Below, piece by piece: positions 1 through 7,486 of a stretch of DNA of 64,000 nucleotides. The DNA is from an uncultured Clostridia bacterium (GTDB lineage Bacteria; Bacillota; Clostridia; Saccharofermentanales; Saccharofermentanaceae): NCBI GenBank assembly GCA_947303185.1, contig CAMYXF010000004.1, positions 1 through 64,000 on the forward strand, written 5' to 3'. The translations under genes and the position numbers were made by a program. The notes beneath the pieces were generated by a model. The model worked only from the letters and a program-made list of their open reading frames with translations, made no database searches and had not been told where the DNA came from. How positions within the stretch are numbered: position 1 is the stretch's first letter; each line of letters starts with the position of its first letter.

Positions 1-54
1 GCGGCCTGTAGTCTCGATTACTGTAGGAACCAAGCTTGATCTGATTAAATCCAT
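1..54 (-). CDS. clpP: ATP-dependent Clp protease proteolytic subunit ClpP (N-terminus only)
   Basis: Only the first 18 codons are in the window and the gene runs off the left edge. The reading frame gives MDLIRSSLVPTVIETTGR, which matches the well-conserved ClpP N-terminus (LxPTVIEQTxRGERAYDIYSRLL in family members). ClpP is the serine peptidase barrel that degrades unfolded proteins with ClpX or ClpC. The ATG at 54 is preferred over the ATG at 60 because the GGAGA ribosome binding site is directly adjacent to the upstream ATG but 6-7 bases from this one. The gene follows grpE by 33 bp, so it is probably read from the same CIRCE-controlled promoter. In most Clostridia dnaK occupies this position. 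The call rests on a short stretch, so it is likely but not certain. Confidence 0.72.
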   Translation of the reverse strand, partial: MDLIRSSLVPTVIETTGR

Positions 55-87
55 TTTCATTCTCCTTTATTTCAAATTGTTTTTTAC

Positions 88-711
88 TTAGTTGGCTACC
101 TGGACCTGAGCATGTCTGATTACTCTGTCCTTGTACTTATATCCCTTAGCGAAAACCATCGCTATCTCCTGCTCGCCCAGTTCTTCATCGTCGACGTGCA
201 TCATCGCATCGTGAAGATTTGGATCGAATTTTGTTCCGCGTTCTGCGGGTATTTCTTCAACACCGATCTTAGAGAGAGTATCCTGTGCCTGTCTTCCGAC
301 GAGTTCCATTCCCTGGATGACTTTATCAAGTGATGTCTCGTCTGCTTTCTTTGCACCTTCCGTTGCTCTGTCAAGATTATCGATAAGTGTTAAGAACTCT
401 TTTGTAACGCTTGCGACTGCGTCTGCGTAGAGGTTGTCCTTTTCCTTCTGTGTACGTCTTCTGTAGTTGTCGTACTCTGCGTAAAGGTTCATGTATCTAG
501 CTTCAAGTTCGCTGGACTGATCGTCGGCTTTTGCCTCTTCCTTTACCTCAGCTTTTTCTTCAGCAGGAGCTTCCTCTGCCTTTGCTTGCTCATTTCCGGA
601 GCCTTCTGCTGCTGCCTTGTCGGAAGCTGCAGCGTCTTCTACTGCGCTGCCCTCTGCTTCGTCCTTTACAGGCTCGTCATCAGCCCCGAAAAATAACTCT
701 TCATCTGCCAT
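88..711 (-). CDS. grpE: Nucleotide exchange factor GrpE
   Basis: This 207-residue protein is the co-chaperone that releases ADP from DnaK. Residues 1-70 are a disordered Ala/Glu/Lys/Asp-rich extension. A long coiled-coil helix follows (about 70-130), then the C-terminal beta domain ending in the GrpE signature around residues 185-205 (KGYKYKDRVIRHAQVQV). The acidic N-terminus is longer than in E. coli GrpE but similar to other Firmicutes. The ATG is preceded by an AAGGAAG ribosome binding site. It follows hrcA by 38 bp in the same direction and should share its heat-shock control by HrcA/CIRCE. Confidence 0.96.
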   Translation of the reverse strand: MADEELFFGADDEPVKDEAEGSAVEDAAASDKAAAEGSGNEQAKAEEAPAEEKAEVKEEAKADDQSSELEARYMNLYAEYDNYRRRTQKEKDNLYADAVASVTKEFLTLIDNLDRATEGAKKADETSLDKVIQGMELVGRQAQDTLSKIGVEEIPAERGTKFDPNLHDAMMHVDDEELGEQEIAMVFAKGYKYKDRVIRHAQVQVAN

Positions 712-749
712 TTTTATCTTCCTTTCCCTTTTGTTATCTATGTTATGTA

Positions 750-1799
750 TCAGGTAAATCTCTGCATCTCTTTGTTAAGCTTTTTCTTAACAAAATCTAT
801 CTGGGATATTACCTTCGAATAAAGCATTCTCTTAGGTCCTATTACTCCGATGTTGCCGGAAACGGAATCTGTGAGATTGTAAGTTGCCGTAATGAAGCTG
901 CAGTCATCAAGACCTTCAAGTGTTATCTCCTGACCAATCCTGATCATGAAAGAATCATCAGTGCTGTGCTCTCTGGCATTCTCCATCTCGTTTACATATC
1001 CGGCGACCATTCCTGAATCGGAAAGTGTTCCCAAAAGATCTCTTGCGCGTCCCAATGAATTAAAGTCAGGGAGTTCCAATATCCTGTGCTCACCGTCGAG
1101 ATAGATATTGAGCTCGTCAGCCTGCTTGATGGCAGCATATGCTTCGTACAAAACCTGCTTGAGGAGAGGCTCAGGTACTTCTGTTCCCTTGCCTGCTGTC
1201 TCTACCGTAACGAGAGTGATCTCATCTAACGGCTTGCCTGTAAGGTTCTTCTCGATGGCGCCTGAGATCTTCATGATCTGCTCGTCACTTAAGAAATTAG
1301 GAATCCTTACAACCTTATCCTTAACAACGCCTGCTGAAAGCACCATAACCACAAGAGCTTTGCCGGGTTCGATCATTAAGATCTTAAGCTGCTTCAAAAA
1401 GCTCTTCTTAAGTCTCGGGCTCATTGCTAGGGATACAAATCCCGTTGTCTCTGAGAGCGTATGTGTAGCATTCTTTATGAGATCCGTTACCTCATCTACG
1501 CTTGAATCAATCCGCTTCTCGATCTCGAGCTGCTCCTTGGGAGATAACTCTTCGATCGTCATGAGAGAATTTACGTATTCGCGGTAACCTTTATCTGAAG
1601 GAATACGGCCGGCAGATGTGTGAGGCTTCTCGATAAGTCCAAGGTGCTCAAGTTCTGCCATGTCGTTACGGAGAGTTGCGGAGCTGACCTGGAAATTGTG
1701 ACGCTCGATCAAAGACTTCGAACCGACAGGCTCGTTAGTAGATACATAGTCATCTACGATAGCATGTAAGACTTCTTTTTTACGGTTATCCAACTGCAT
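750..1799 (-). CDS. hrcA: Heat-inducible transcription repressor HrcA
   Basis: A 349-residue repressor of class I heat-shock genes that binds the CIRCE operator. The N-terminal winged helix-turn-helix (about 1-75) is recognisable from the VGSKSLIERHNFQVSSATLRNDMAELE region, followed by the dimerisation/insertion domains typical of HrcA (family length about 340-350). Its start lies 24 bp from a CIRCE element, so it is autoregulated. HrcA folding usually needs GroEL, which is the known feedback in this family; groESL is not in the window. First gene of hrcA-grpE-clpP. Confidence 0.97.
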   Translation of the reverse strand: MQLDNRKKEVLHAIVDDYVSTNEPVGSKSLIERHNFQVSSATLRNDMAELEHLGLIEKPHTSAGRIPSDKGYREYVNSLMTIEELSPKEQLEIEKRIDSSVDEVTDLIKNATHTLSETTGFVSLAMSPRLKKSFLKQLKILMIEPGKALVVMVLSAGVVKDKVVRIPNFLSDEQIMKISGAIEKNLTGKPLDEITLVTVETAGKGTEVPEPLLKQVLYEAYAAIKQADELNIYLDGEHRILELPDFNSLGRARDLLGTLSDSGMVAGYVNEMENAREHSTDDSFMIRIGQEITLEGLDDCSFITATYNLTDSVSGNIGVIGPKRMLYSKVISQIDFVKKKLNKEMQRFT

Positions 1800-1822
1800 C
1801 TTTCAGTCTCTCCCTTCTCCGA

Positions 1823-1849
1823 TTAGCACTCTATCCCATCGAGTGCCAA
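1823..1849 (-). promoter_or_regulatory. CIRCE operator (HrcA binding site)
   Basis: TTAGCACTC, nine spacer bases, then GAGTGCCAA. This matches the CIRCE consensus TTAGCACTC-N9-GAGTGCTAA at 17 of 18 arm positions. It lies between the hrcA promoter and the hrcA start codon, where bound HrcA would block transcription of hrcA-grpE-clpP. Confidence 0.95.
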
Positions 1850-1853
1850 CAAC

Positions 1854-1882
1854 AATATACTCTTAAAGTCAAAAATAGTCAA
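1854..1882 (-). promoter_or_regulatory. Sigma-A promoter of hrcA-grpE
   Basis: Read on the minus strand: TTGACT, 17 bases, TATATT. The -10 box ends 4 bp before CIRCE, so the operator covers the expected transcription start. The spacing and both hexamers are close to consensus. Confidence 0.8.
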
Positions 1883-2030
1883 ATGATAAATTGAGTGAAA
1901 TCTGAGGAACCGCGAAAAGCCTTATTTTCGGGCTTTTGCGAGATATCAGACTACCAATTCCCCGATTCTGGTTTATTATATACAAGCAACCTTAACCTAA
2001 CTTTAAGCAAAGATTAATTCGGAGGAACCG

Positions 2031-2735
2031 ATGAGGGGAATCGTTTTCGACATAGATGACACGCTCTACTGCAGGCAGGACATGCTGGTCCAGGCAGCTG
2101 AGAGCGTTCTGGGAGTGAAAGTCAAAGACTGGCGTGAATTCATAAGCATCTTCTACGAGAAGAGCGACATCAACATGGCAGCGCTCGAATCAGGCGAGAT
2201 CTCCACCAGGGACATTAACGGCTGGCGTTACAACGAAACATTCAGGATACTGGGTCTCCCCTATAAGCCCGAAGACGGGTGCCTCTCGGCCGATGCATAT
2301 CTTGAGCTTCAGAGCCATATGTTCTTAAGCGATGATATGAAAAAGGCGTTGGACAGATTCGCTTCAGACCCTGACACAAAGCTTGCAATACTTACTGCAG
2401 GTGAATCAAAACACCAGTGGCACAAAGTAGACATGCTTGGCCTCGATAAATGGTTTGACCGCGCAAACGTGCTCGTCACAGGTGACACGGGCTATTCAAA
2501 GCCTGACGTAAGATTATGCAGGATATTAGAAGACAATCTTGATCTTAAGCCCGGAGAACTTTGGATGATCGGTGACAATTACGACAAGGACATCATGGGA
2601 GCATTGGATTCAGGCTGGCATTCCATATGGATCAACAGAAGAAATCTCCCCAAGCCGGAAAGACTTCCCGACTATGAGGTCATTACGGATAAAGAACTAA
2701 CGGATCTTCTGCTTACGGATTTTTTTAAGAATTAA
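2031..2735 (+). CDS. HAD-superfamily hydrolase
   Basis: A 234-residue haloacid dehalogenase-like phosphatase of unknown substrate. Motif I is FDIDDT (nucleophile D7, acid/base D9), motif II is the Thr in LTAG, motif III is the Lys in SKPD and motif IV is GDNYDKD. The helical cap between motifs I and II (about residues 15-100) makes it a C1-type HAD, the class that includes phosphoglycolate and nucleotide phosphatases. A GGAGG ribosome binding site precedes the ATG. It is divergent from hrcA, and its 3' end overlaps the convergent radical SAM gene by 4 bp. Subfamily cannot be assigned by eye. Confidence 0.85.
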   Translation: MRGIVFDIDDTLYCRQDMLVQAAESVLGVKVKDWREFISIFYEKSDINMAALESGEISTRDINGWRYNETFRILGLPYKPEDGCLSADAYLELQSHMFLSDDMKKALDRFASDPDTKLAILTAGESKHQWHKVDMLGLDKWFDRANVLVTGDTGYSKPDVRLCRILEDNLDLKPGELWMIGDNYDKDIMGALDSGWHSIWINRRNLPKPERLPDYEVITDKELTDLLLTDFFKN

Positions 2736-3802
2736 GCTTTTACTGCAAAGAAATCAGCGAATTCCTTGGCATTATACTCGTAGAGCTCGTTGCCTAGTCT
2801 GTCGGCAACTTCGATTATCGTGCGTTCATACGTGCACTGTAAAGGAGATACTTTATCCGCGCTGCCGGTATTCATGCGGTTAGCACATCCGCAGGAATTC
2901 GTGCATCTGCTCTTAAGGTCACATTCCTTGCATGTCTCAGGAGTATTGCTCTTAGCTGCGATCTTAGCCATGCGGTCTTTATCGAGTCCCTCGAAAACAT
3001 TACCCATGTAATACTCTTCGTCGTTTATAAAAGATGTGCACGGATAGATGTTGCCGTCAGGAGTTACGGAAAGCTGTCTTACGCCAAGATGGCAGTGCTC
3101 TGCAGGATTCTTACCGTTAACACACTCTCTTATCTTGTTGACAAGCGGAGTGACATAATGCTTTCTTCCTGCCTTGAATTCATCTCTTAAGAAATCAGCA
3201 ACCTTATTGATCTCTACTTTATATACTTCAAGATCTTCGTCAGTCCATGAGACATTCTTGCCGTATGCCATGACAGTCGACACATCCCTGAAGCCCAACG
3301 AAAGAAGATACTTTACGGAGTCGCATAAAACACCGCATGCCTTGGGGTCGAGCGTCAGCATGGCCATAGTGTTCGGAAGATAGGACAGGATGAGTTTTGC
3401 CTTCTTCTCAAGAATATCTGCAGTTGAACTTCCGTCAGGAAAACGTCTTGAAATGTCCTGACCTTTGCCGTCAAAAGAAAGACCGATCTTCATGTTGACT
3501 GCCTTGGCTCTTTTTAAGAATTCCTCATCAATGAGAGTTCCGTTCGTGGTCATCTTGCAGGCGAAAGGAATGCCTGTCTCAGAAGTCTTCTTTTCGCAAT
3601 AATCGAGAGCCTCATAGATAAGGTCTTTCTTTAACAGAGGCTCGCCTCCGAAAAAGCAAAAGCCCGCTTTGTTTCCTTTGGAATAAGCGAGGTCTATAGT
3701 CTTATATAATGTCTCCAAAGACATATCCCTGGGAGTCTTTTCTCTAAGGCAGTAGCTGCATGCCATATTGCAGTTTTCTGTAAGATGCACCGTGAAATTC
3801 AT
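2732..3802 (-). CDS. Radical SAM/SPASM peptide-maturase-like enzyme
   Basis: A 356-residue radical SAM enzyme. The SAM-binding 4Fe-4S cluster motif is CX3CX2C at C11, C15 and C18, at the extreme N-terminus, followed by the GGEP motif near residue 53. The C-terminal SPASM domain has a full set of cysteines: C237-X12-G-X4-C255, then C291-X2-C294-X5-C300-X3-C304 and C323, enough for two auxiliary clusters. This is the architecture of anaerobic sulfatase maturases and RiPP thioether/epimerase enzymes. There is no N-terminal RRE-like extension. It starts 6 bp after two tandem small acidic proteins, and no sulfatase is nearby, so those are the likely substrates. Function as a peptide maturase is inferred; radical SAM/SPASM membership is clear. 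Confidence 0.9.
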   Translation of the reverse strand: MNFTVHLTENCNMACSYCLREKTPRDMSLETLYKTIDLAYSKGNKAGFCFFGGEPLLKKDLIYEALDYCEKKTSETGIPFACKMTTNGTLIDEEFLKRAKAVNMKIGLSFDGKGQDISRRFPDGSSTADILEKKAKLILSYLPNTMAMLTLDPKACGVLCDSVKYLLSLGFRDVSTVMAYGKNVSWTDEDLEVYKVEINKVADFLRDEFKAGRKHYVTPLVNKIRECVNGKNPAEHCHLGVRQLSVTPDGNIYPCTSFINDEEYYMGNVFEGLDKDRMAKIAAKSNTPETCKECDLKSRCTNSCGCANRMNTGSADKVSPLQCTYERTIIEVADRLGNELYEYNAKEFADFFAVKA

Positions 3803-3808
3803 ATCAGA

Positions 3809-4147
3809 TCATTCCTCTGCTTCAGTCTCTTCTTCAGCTTCCTCTTCGCCTTCTGCTTCCTCATCTTCGGATTCTTCAGTCTCTGTCTCTACAGAACACA
3901 AAGCCTCATCATCTTCTGCAAAAGGAGTCGTATCAGTCGTCGTCTCACCCGCAAGTTCAACATAATCTTCCTCAGGGCCATCGGTCTCACCGGCAAGCGC
4001 TACCTCTGTAGTAGTCTCGGCAATAGTCAAGCCACCTGCAATCTGAGGTCCGCATGCAGTACCGAACAAAGCAGTTGCTCCGATAAGAGTTGCAATGCCG
4101 GCTGCATATAAAGGCTTCTTATAATCATGTTTAGGATCTATCTTCAT
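3809..4147 (-). CDS. Candidate radical-SAM-modified precursor peptide, paralogue 2
   Basis: A 112-residue protein with no recognised family. Residues 1-34 (MKIDPK..., KKPLYA, hydrophobic segment about 13-30, then ACGP with C32) are almost identical to those of the upstream paralogue. The rest is divergent: ELAGE-like motifs at about 48-54 (EVALAGE) and 62-68 (YVELAGE), a single Cys at 84 (CSVE), and a very acidic Glu-rich tail from 88. The hydrophobic stretch followed by Cys could be a lipoprotein signal, but the -3 residue is Gly, so the lipobox is atypical. A strong AGGAGGGG ribosome binding site precedes the ATG. It sits 33 bp after its paralogue and 6 bp before the radical SAM gene, suggesting a modified peptide or exported protein. 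Confidence 0.7.
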   Translation of the reverse strand: MKIDPKHDYKKPLYAAGIATLIGATALFGTACGPQIAGGLTIAETTTEVALAGETDGPEEDYVELAGETTTDTTPFAEDDEALCSVETETEESEDEEAEGEEEAEEETEAEE

Positions 4148-4180
4148 AATATTCTCCCCTCCTAAATATTACAAATGTGA

Positions 4181-4525
4181 TCAGTGCTCGATTTTTGAAT
4201 TACCGGGTTCAACTACTGTAGCGGCACCTCCAAGAGAAGGTTCGGTCTCACAAATTGTTTCCCCGCCTGCAAGCTCAATTTCTGTAGGATCTGTCTCAAC
4301 AACAGCCACATCACCGTCAAGCTCAACATAACCGGGATCTATCGTCTCTTCACCCGCAAGCTCGACCTCTGTCTCTGAAGGCTTTGAATCTCTGTGACTC
4401 TTTGTTCTTCCGGCAGAATCTTTCGGGCCGCAGGCCGTACCGAAAAGGGCTGTTGCACCGATAAGAGTTGCAACACCGATAGCATATAAAGGCTTTTTAT
4501 AATCGTATTTAGGATCGATCTTCAT
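4181..4525 (-). CDS. Candidate radical-SAM-modified precursor peptide, paralogue 1
   Basis: A 114-residue protein and the first gene of the three-gene cassette. Its first 34 residues differ from the neighbour's at only three positions (7, 16 and 18). The variable part has EVELAGE at about 53-59, YVELDGD at 66-72 and EIELAGGE at 82-89, then a Cys at 92 followed by ETEP. The tail is less acidic than in paralogue 2. The start at 4525 is chosen over an in-frame ATG at 4546 because AGGGG lies 8 bases upstream of it and the paralogue begins at the same residue. No database family is recognised; the precursor role is inferred from the tandem duplication, the conserved leader with variable core, and the adjacent SPASM enzyme. 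Confidence 0.7.
   Translation of the reverse strand: MKIDPKYDYKKPLYAIGVATLIGATALFGTACGPKDSAGRTKSHRDSKPSETEVELAGEETIDPGYVELDGDVAVVETDPTEIELAGGETICETEPSLGGAATVVEPGNSKIEH
4425..4525 (-). repeat. Direct repeat of leader-coding DNA (copy 1; copy 2 at 4047-4147)
   Basis: The first 101 bases of the two small cassette genes align without gaps with about 17 mismatches counted by eye (roughly 83 percent identity), mostly at third codon positions. Similarity stops soon after the codon for C32 and Gly/Pro. This is a tandem gene duplication with selection for the leader protein sequence. Confidence 0.8.
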
Positions 4526-4650
4526 TTTTATGTCCCCTTTAATCAATCATAATATCTAAGGTTTTTCACCGGAAATCCGGCACCTTTTAATCTATATACA
4601 GATAAGGAAAAAGAATTGTTGCACCGGATTTTAATTTTTTTGTAAGTGAC

Positions 4651-5517
4651 TTACCTGGAACCCTTATATCCGACTCCATATGTGTCCGTGTAATAATCAA
4701 TTCTCTTCGAATCATTGAAAACGGGCTCATAGATGTTCCTGTCAGGATCGATACCCACAAGTTCACATACAGCTTTGTTTGCTCTTATTGTGAGATCCTT
4801 TTCGCGTTCCTTAGGCTTAAGTTCCTTATTCGGAAAAATAGGTTCGCCGACATGAAGGGTAAACACTGCAATCTGACGGAAGATTTTCTTGCGTATCCAG
4901 CCAGGCTCACGGTATGAAAATCCTAAAGGGATTATGGGCTTGTCATTGCTTACCGCGATCATCGACGCTCCGCGCTTGAACGGACGGACAGGCTGGTAGT
5001 ATTCCCACATCGAACCTTCAGCATAGATGTGAAGCCAGCCGTGATCTTCATTAAGAAGACTGCTCAATGTTTTCAGAAATGCCTTCTGTCCGGCAACGCT
5101 TTTTTCGGGGATCGGAATGCCTCCGACAAGACGTATCAGCGTACCGTTCTCACCGTTGATGTTCTTGTCCCATGCAAGAAGATTGGACTTATAAGGACGG
5201 ATGGCTTTCATTACGGCCAGGTAGTCCCACATGTGGACATGGTTGCAGACAGAGATTACGCCGCCATCAAGAACGTCTTTGTATTTCTTAATGTTTTCGC
5301 GGCCTTCGATCTTAAGTCCTAGACGTATAGTCGCAACCGGGAACACAACTACATTCAGAAGGACACGGACCATCTTCTGTTTGAATCTGAACCAGCCGGA
5401 TTTATCGATATAAGGATACGAAGAATCGAAAACAAAACCGCGGTCCTTATGGATCTCCAGGTAATGTCTGTCTGTTATCTCTGTATAGGGAAAACGGTTC
5501 GTCTTCGGATCAAACAT
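4651..5517 (-). CDS. 1-acyl-sn-glycerol-3-phosphate acyltransferase (PlsC family)
   Basis: A 288-residue lysophospholipid acyltransferase that adds the second acyl chain in phosphatidate synthesis at the membrane. The catalytic HX4D is H93-VHMW-D98 within NHVHMWD. The EGS block near residues 165-170 corresponds to the family FPEGTR motif that binds the glycerophosphate. A hydrophobic helix around 48-68 should hold it at the membrane. Length fits the family (240-290). The gene lies 18 bp after a small lipoprotein gene and may be co-transcribed with it. The ribosome binding site is weak. Confidence 0.85.
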   Translation of the reverse strand: MFDPKTNRFPYTEITDRHYLEIHKDRGFVFDSSYPYIDKSGWFRFKQKMVRVLLNVVVFPVATIRLGLKIEGRENIKKYKDVLDGGVISVCNHVHMWDYLAVMKAIRPYKSNLLAWDKNINGENGTLIRLVGGIPIPEKSVAGQKAFLKTLSSLLNEDHGWLHIYAEGSMWEYYQPVRPFKRGASMIAVSNDKPIIPLGFSYREPGWIRKKIFRQIAVFTLHVGEPIFPNKELKPKEREKDLTIRANKAVCELVGIDPDRNIYEPVFNDSKRIDYYTDTYGVGYKGSR

Positions 5518-5535
5518 AATATCTTCGCTAAGCTT

Positions 5536-5937
5536 TTACTGTCTCTTGAAGACCATCTTCATGGAGTCAGCGCCTTCGCCGACCGTATAAGTCATTTTAT
5601 TGCCTTTAACTTCAGCAGATACAAAAACAAAATCGTCAGAGATCTTGATGTCGTATGTATTATTGCCTATCTGTTCAACGGTAAAATTCATCGTTATAGG
5701 CTTTTTTGACGTCGCAAGTTCGCAGGTGTATTCAGCTTCGGTACCATTTATCACGAACTTCTCGGATATTCCCAAATCCTCAAGATCAGAAGCTGTGAGC
5801 TTTGTTCCGTCGCTCGCATATTCTTCAACGAGGACCCAGGTTCCTTCGATTCCCTTATTGCTGCAGCCTGCCAATACGAACAGTCCGGCAAACACCAGCG
5901 CAAATACTGCAATGAACTTGACAAATCTAGTCTTCAT
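5536..5937 (-). CDS. Small lipoprotein, lipocalin-like
   Basis: A 133-residue secreted lipoprotein. It has a basic N-terminus, a hydrophobic segment and the lipobox VLAGC at about residue 25, which directs lipid attachment at Cys. The mature part starts with GTWVLVEEYASDG and has alternating beta strands, as in the lipocalin-like/DUF4923-type small beta-barrel lipoproteins. No substrate can be assigned. GAGGGG lies 8 bases before the ATG, and a TATAAT box about 30 bases further upstream could be its -10. Confidence 0.7.
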   Translation of the reverse strand: MKTRFVKFIAVFALVFAGLFVLAGCSNKGIEGTWVLVEEYASDGTKLTASDLEDLGISEKFVINGTEAEYTCELATSKKPITMNFTVEQIGNNTYDIKISDDFVFVSAEVKGNKMTYTVGEGADSMKMVFKRQ

Positions 5938-6098
5938 GATGTTATCCCCTCGGAAGTTTTACTCCGGCTATTATACTACATGGTCCCGCAAACGATATTT
6001 TTGGGCTGTTCGAAAAGATACATAGCATATGGGAACGCCCAAAAATCCGCCGAAAATCAGTAAAATTAACGATTTTAAGCTTTTAGTCATCTTTGTCC

Positions 6099-6126
6099 TT
6101 GTGAATGACGGTTATCAAGGTAAAAT
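6099..6126 (+). promoter_or_regulatory. Putative promoter of the larA-like gene
   Basis: TTGTGA, 16 bases, TAAAAT. Transcription would start near 6133, about 25 bases before the preferred ATG, which rules out the longer ORF start at 6029. Confidence 0.45.
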
Positions 6127-6157
6127 AGAAAAATCTTTAATTAATATGGAGCAGCTT

Positions 6158-7411
6158 ATGAAGGTTGAATTCGGTTACGGAAAAGGCGTACAGATAGTAG
6201 ATATTCCCGACAAGAATCTGGATCAGATCCTTGTTGCTAATGAGATCGAGCATGAAAGACGCGGCCCTGATGCCGTTGTTTATGCGCTCGAAAACCCTAT
6301 CGGCTCACCCCGTCTTAAGGACCTCGCAAAGCCCGGCCAGAAGATCGTTATCGTTACAAGCGATATCTCAAGACCTCTTCCGAGCTTCGACGTAATCCCT
6401 TCAATCCTTGATGAGCTCTACCTTGCAGGATGCGATCCCAAGGACATCACTGTTGTTTTCGCACTTGGATCACACAGACCCCACACCGAAGAAGAAAAGA
6501 AAAAGCTTGTCGGCGAGCGTGTTTACAGCGAAGTAAGATGCATCGATTCAGATCCTTCTGACTGCATCCACATGGGAGATACTTCAAGAGGAACTCCCGT
6601 TGATATCACAAGAAGCGTTGCAGAGGCTGATTTCAGGATCGGCGTAGGCAACATCGAGTTCCACTATTTCGCAGGTTACTCTGGCGGCGCAAAGGCCCTC
6701 ATGCCCGGCGTTTCCACTCCTTCTGCAATCCAGGCTAACCACCGCATGATGGTTGACGAGAAGGCATGCGCCGGTAACCTCAACGGCAACCCGATCAGAG
6801 CTGACATCGAAGAGTCAGAGACATTCTGCCACTTCTCATTTATCGTTAACCCTATTCTCGACGAACATAAGCGCATCGTTTACTGCGTTGCAGGCGACGT
6901 TACAAAGGCTCACAGAGCAGGCTGCGCATATCTTGATAAGATGTACAGAAAGCCCTTGAAGAGAAGAGCTGACATCGTTCTCGTATCTCAGGGAGGCGCG
7001 CCCAAGGACGCTAACCTTTATCAGACACAAAAGGCTTTGGATAACTCCAAGTATGCTGTAAAAGACGGCGGTACGATCATCGTTATCGGCGCATGCAATG
7101 AAGGTCTCGGAAGCGCCAAGTTCGAAGAGTGGCTCACAACTGCAAACACTGCAGATGAACTCATCGAGAGAGTCGGAAGAGACTTCCAGTTGGGCGGACA
7201 TAAAGCAGCTGCAATCGCAATGGTATTAAAGCACGCGAAAATCGTTCTCATCTCCGAGATGGATGACGACTTCGTAAGAAGCATCTTCTTGGAGCCCATG
7301 CATTCGGCACAGGAAGCATTCGATGAAGCATACGCAAGATACGGAGAAGACTGCTCTGTAATCTGCATGCCTTTCGGCGGCGCTACACTTCCGATGCCTC
7401 CGGAGGAGTAA
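6158..7411 (+). CDS. Nickel-dependent lactate racemase family protein (LarA-like)
   Basis: A 417-residue homologue of LarA, which racemises lactate or related 2-hydroxy acids using a nickel-pincer nucleotide cofactor bound to a lysine. By motif alignment K179 (in GGAKALMPG) corresponds to the cofactor-binding Lys184 of the Lactiplantibacillus enzyme, H169 to the Ni ligand His174 and H195 to His200. The GSHRPH block (about 104-109) matches the catalytic His108 region. The start at 6158 has GGAG six bases upstream; the longer in-frame start at 6029 would lie upstream of the promoter. The cofactor genes larB, larC and larE are not in the window, so substrate and cofactor loading are open. Confidence 0.85.
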   Translation: MKVEFGYGKGVQIVDIPDKNLDQILVANEIEHERRGPDAVVYALENPIGSPRLKDLAKPGQKIVIVTSDISRPLPSFDVIPSILDELYLAGCDPKDITVVFALGSHRPHTEEEKKKLVGERVYSEVRCIDSDPSDCIHMGDTSRGTPVDITRSVAEADFRIGVGNIEFHYFAGYSGGAKALMPGVSTPSAIQANHRMMVDEKACAGNLNGNPIRADIEESETFCHFSFIVNPILDEHKRIVYCVAGDVTKAHRAGCAYLDKMYRKPLKRRADIVLVSQGGAPKDANLYQTQKALDNSKYAVKDGGTIIVIGACNEGLGSAKFEEWLTTANTADELIERVGRDFQLGGHKAAAIAMVLKHAKIVLISEMDDDFVRSIFLEPMHSAQEAFDEAYARYGEDCSVICMPFGGATLPMPPEE

Positions 7412-7486
7412 ACTTCACTCATTTGTAACCCAATTTTTCGGGCATTTAGTATTACAATCAGGATATAATTTTTTAAGGGGATAACT

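Noticed and set aside
1912..1940. Hairpin AAAAGCC/GGCTTTT between hrcA and the HAD gene
   Set aside because: Only seven perfect pairs and no T tract on either strand, and no gene ends here; not called a terminator.
2732..3802. Anaerobic sulfatase-maturating enzyme
   Set aside because: The architecture fits, but there is no sulfatase or CxPxR-type substrate nearby; the adjacent tandem small proteins are the better substrate candidates.
6029..6157. Longer N-terminus for the LarA-like protein
   Set aside because: The 43 extra residues show no family similarity and the region contains the putative promoter; GGAG supports the ATG at 6158.
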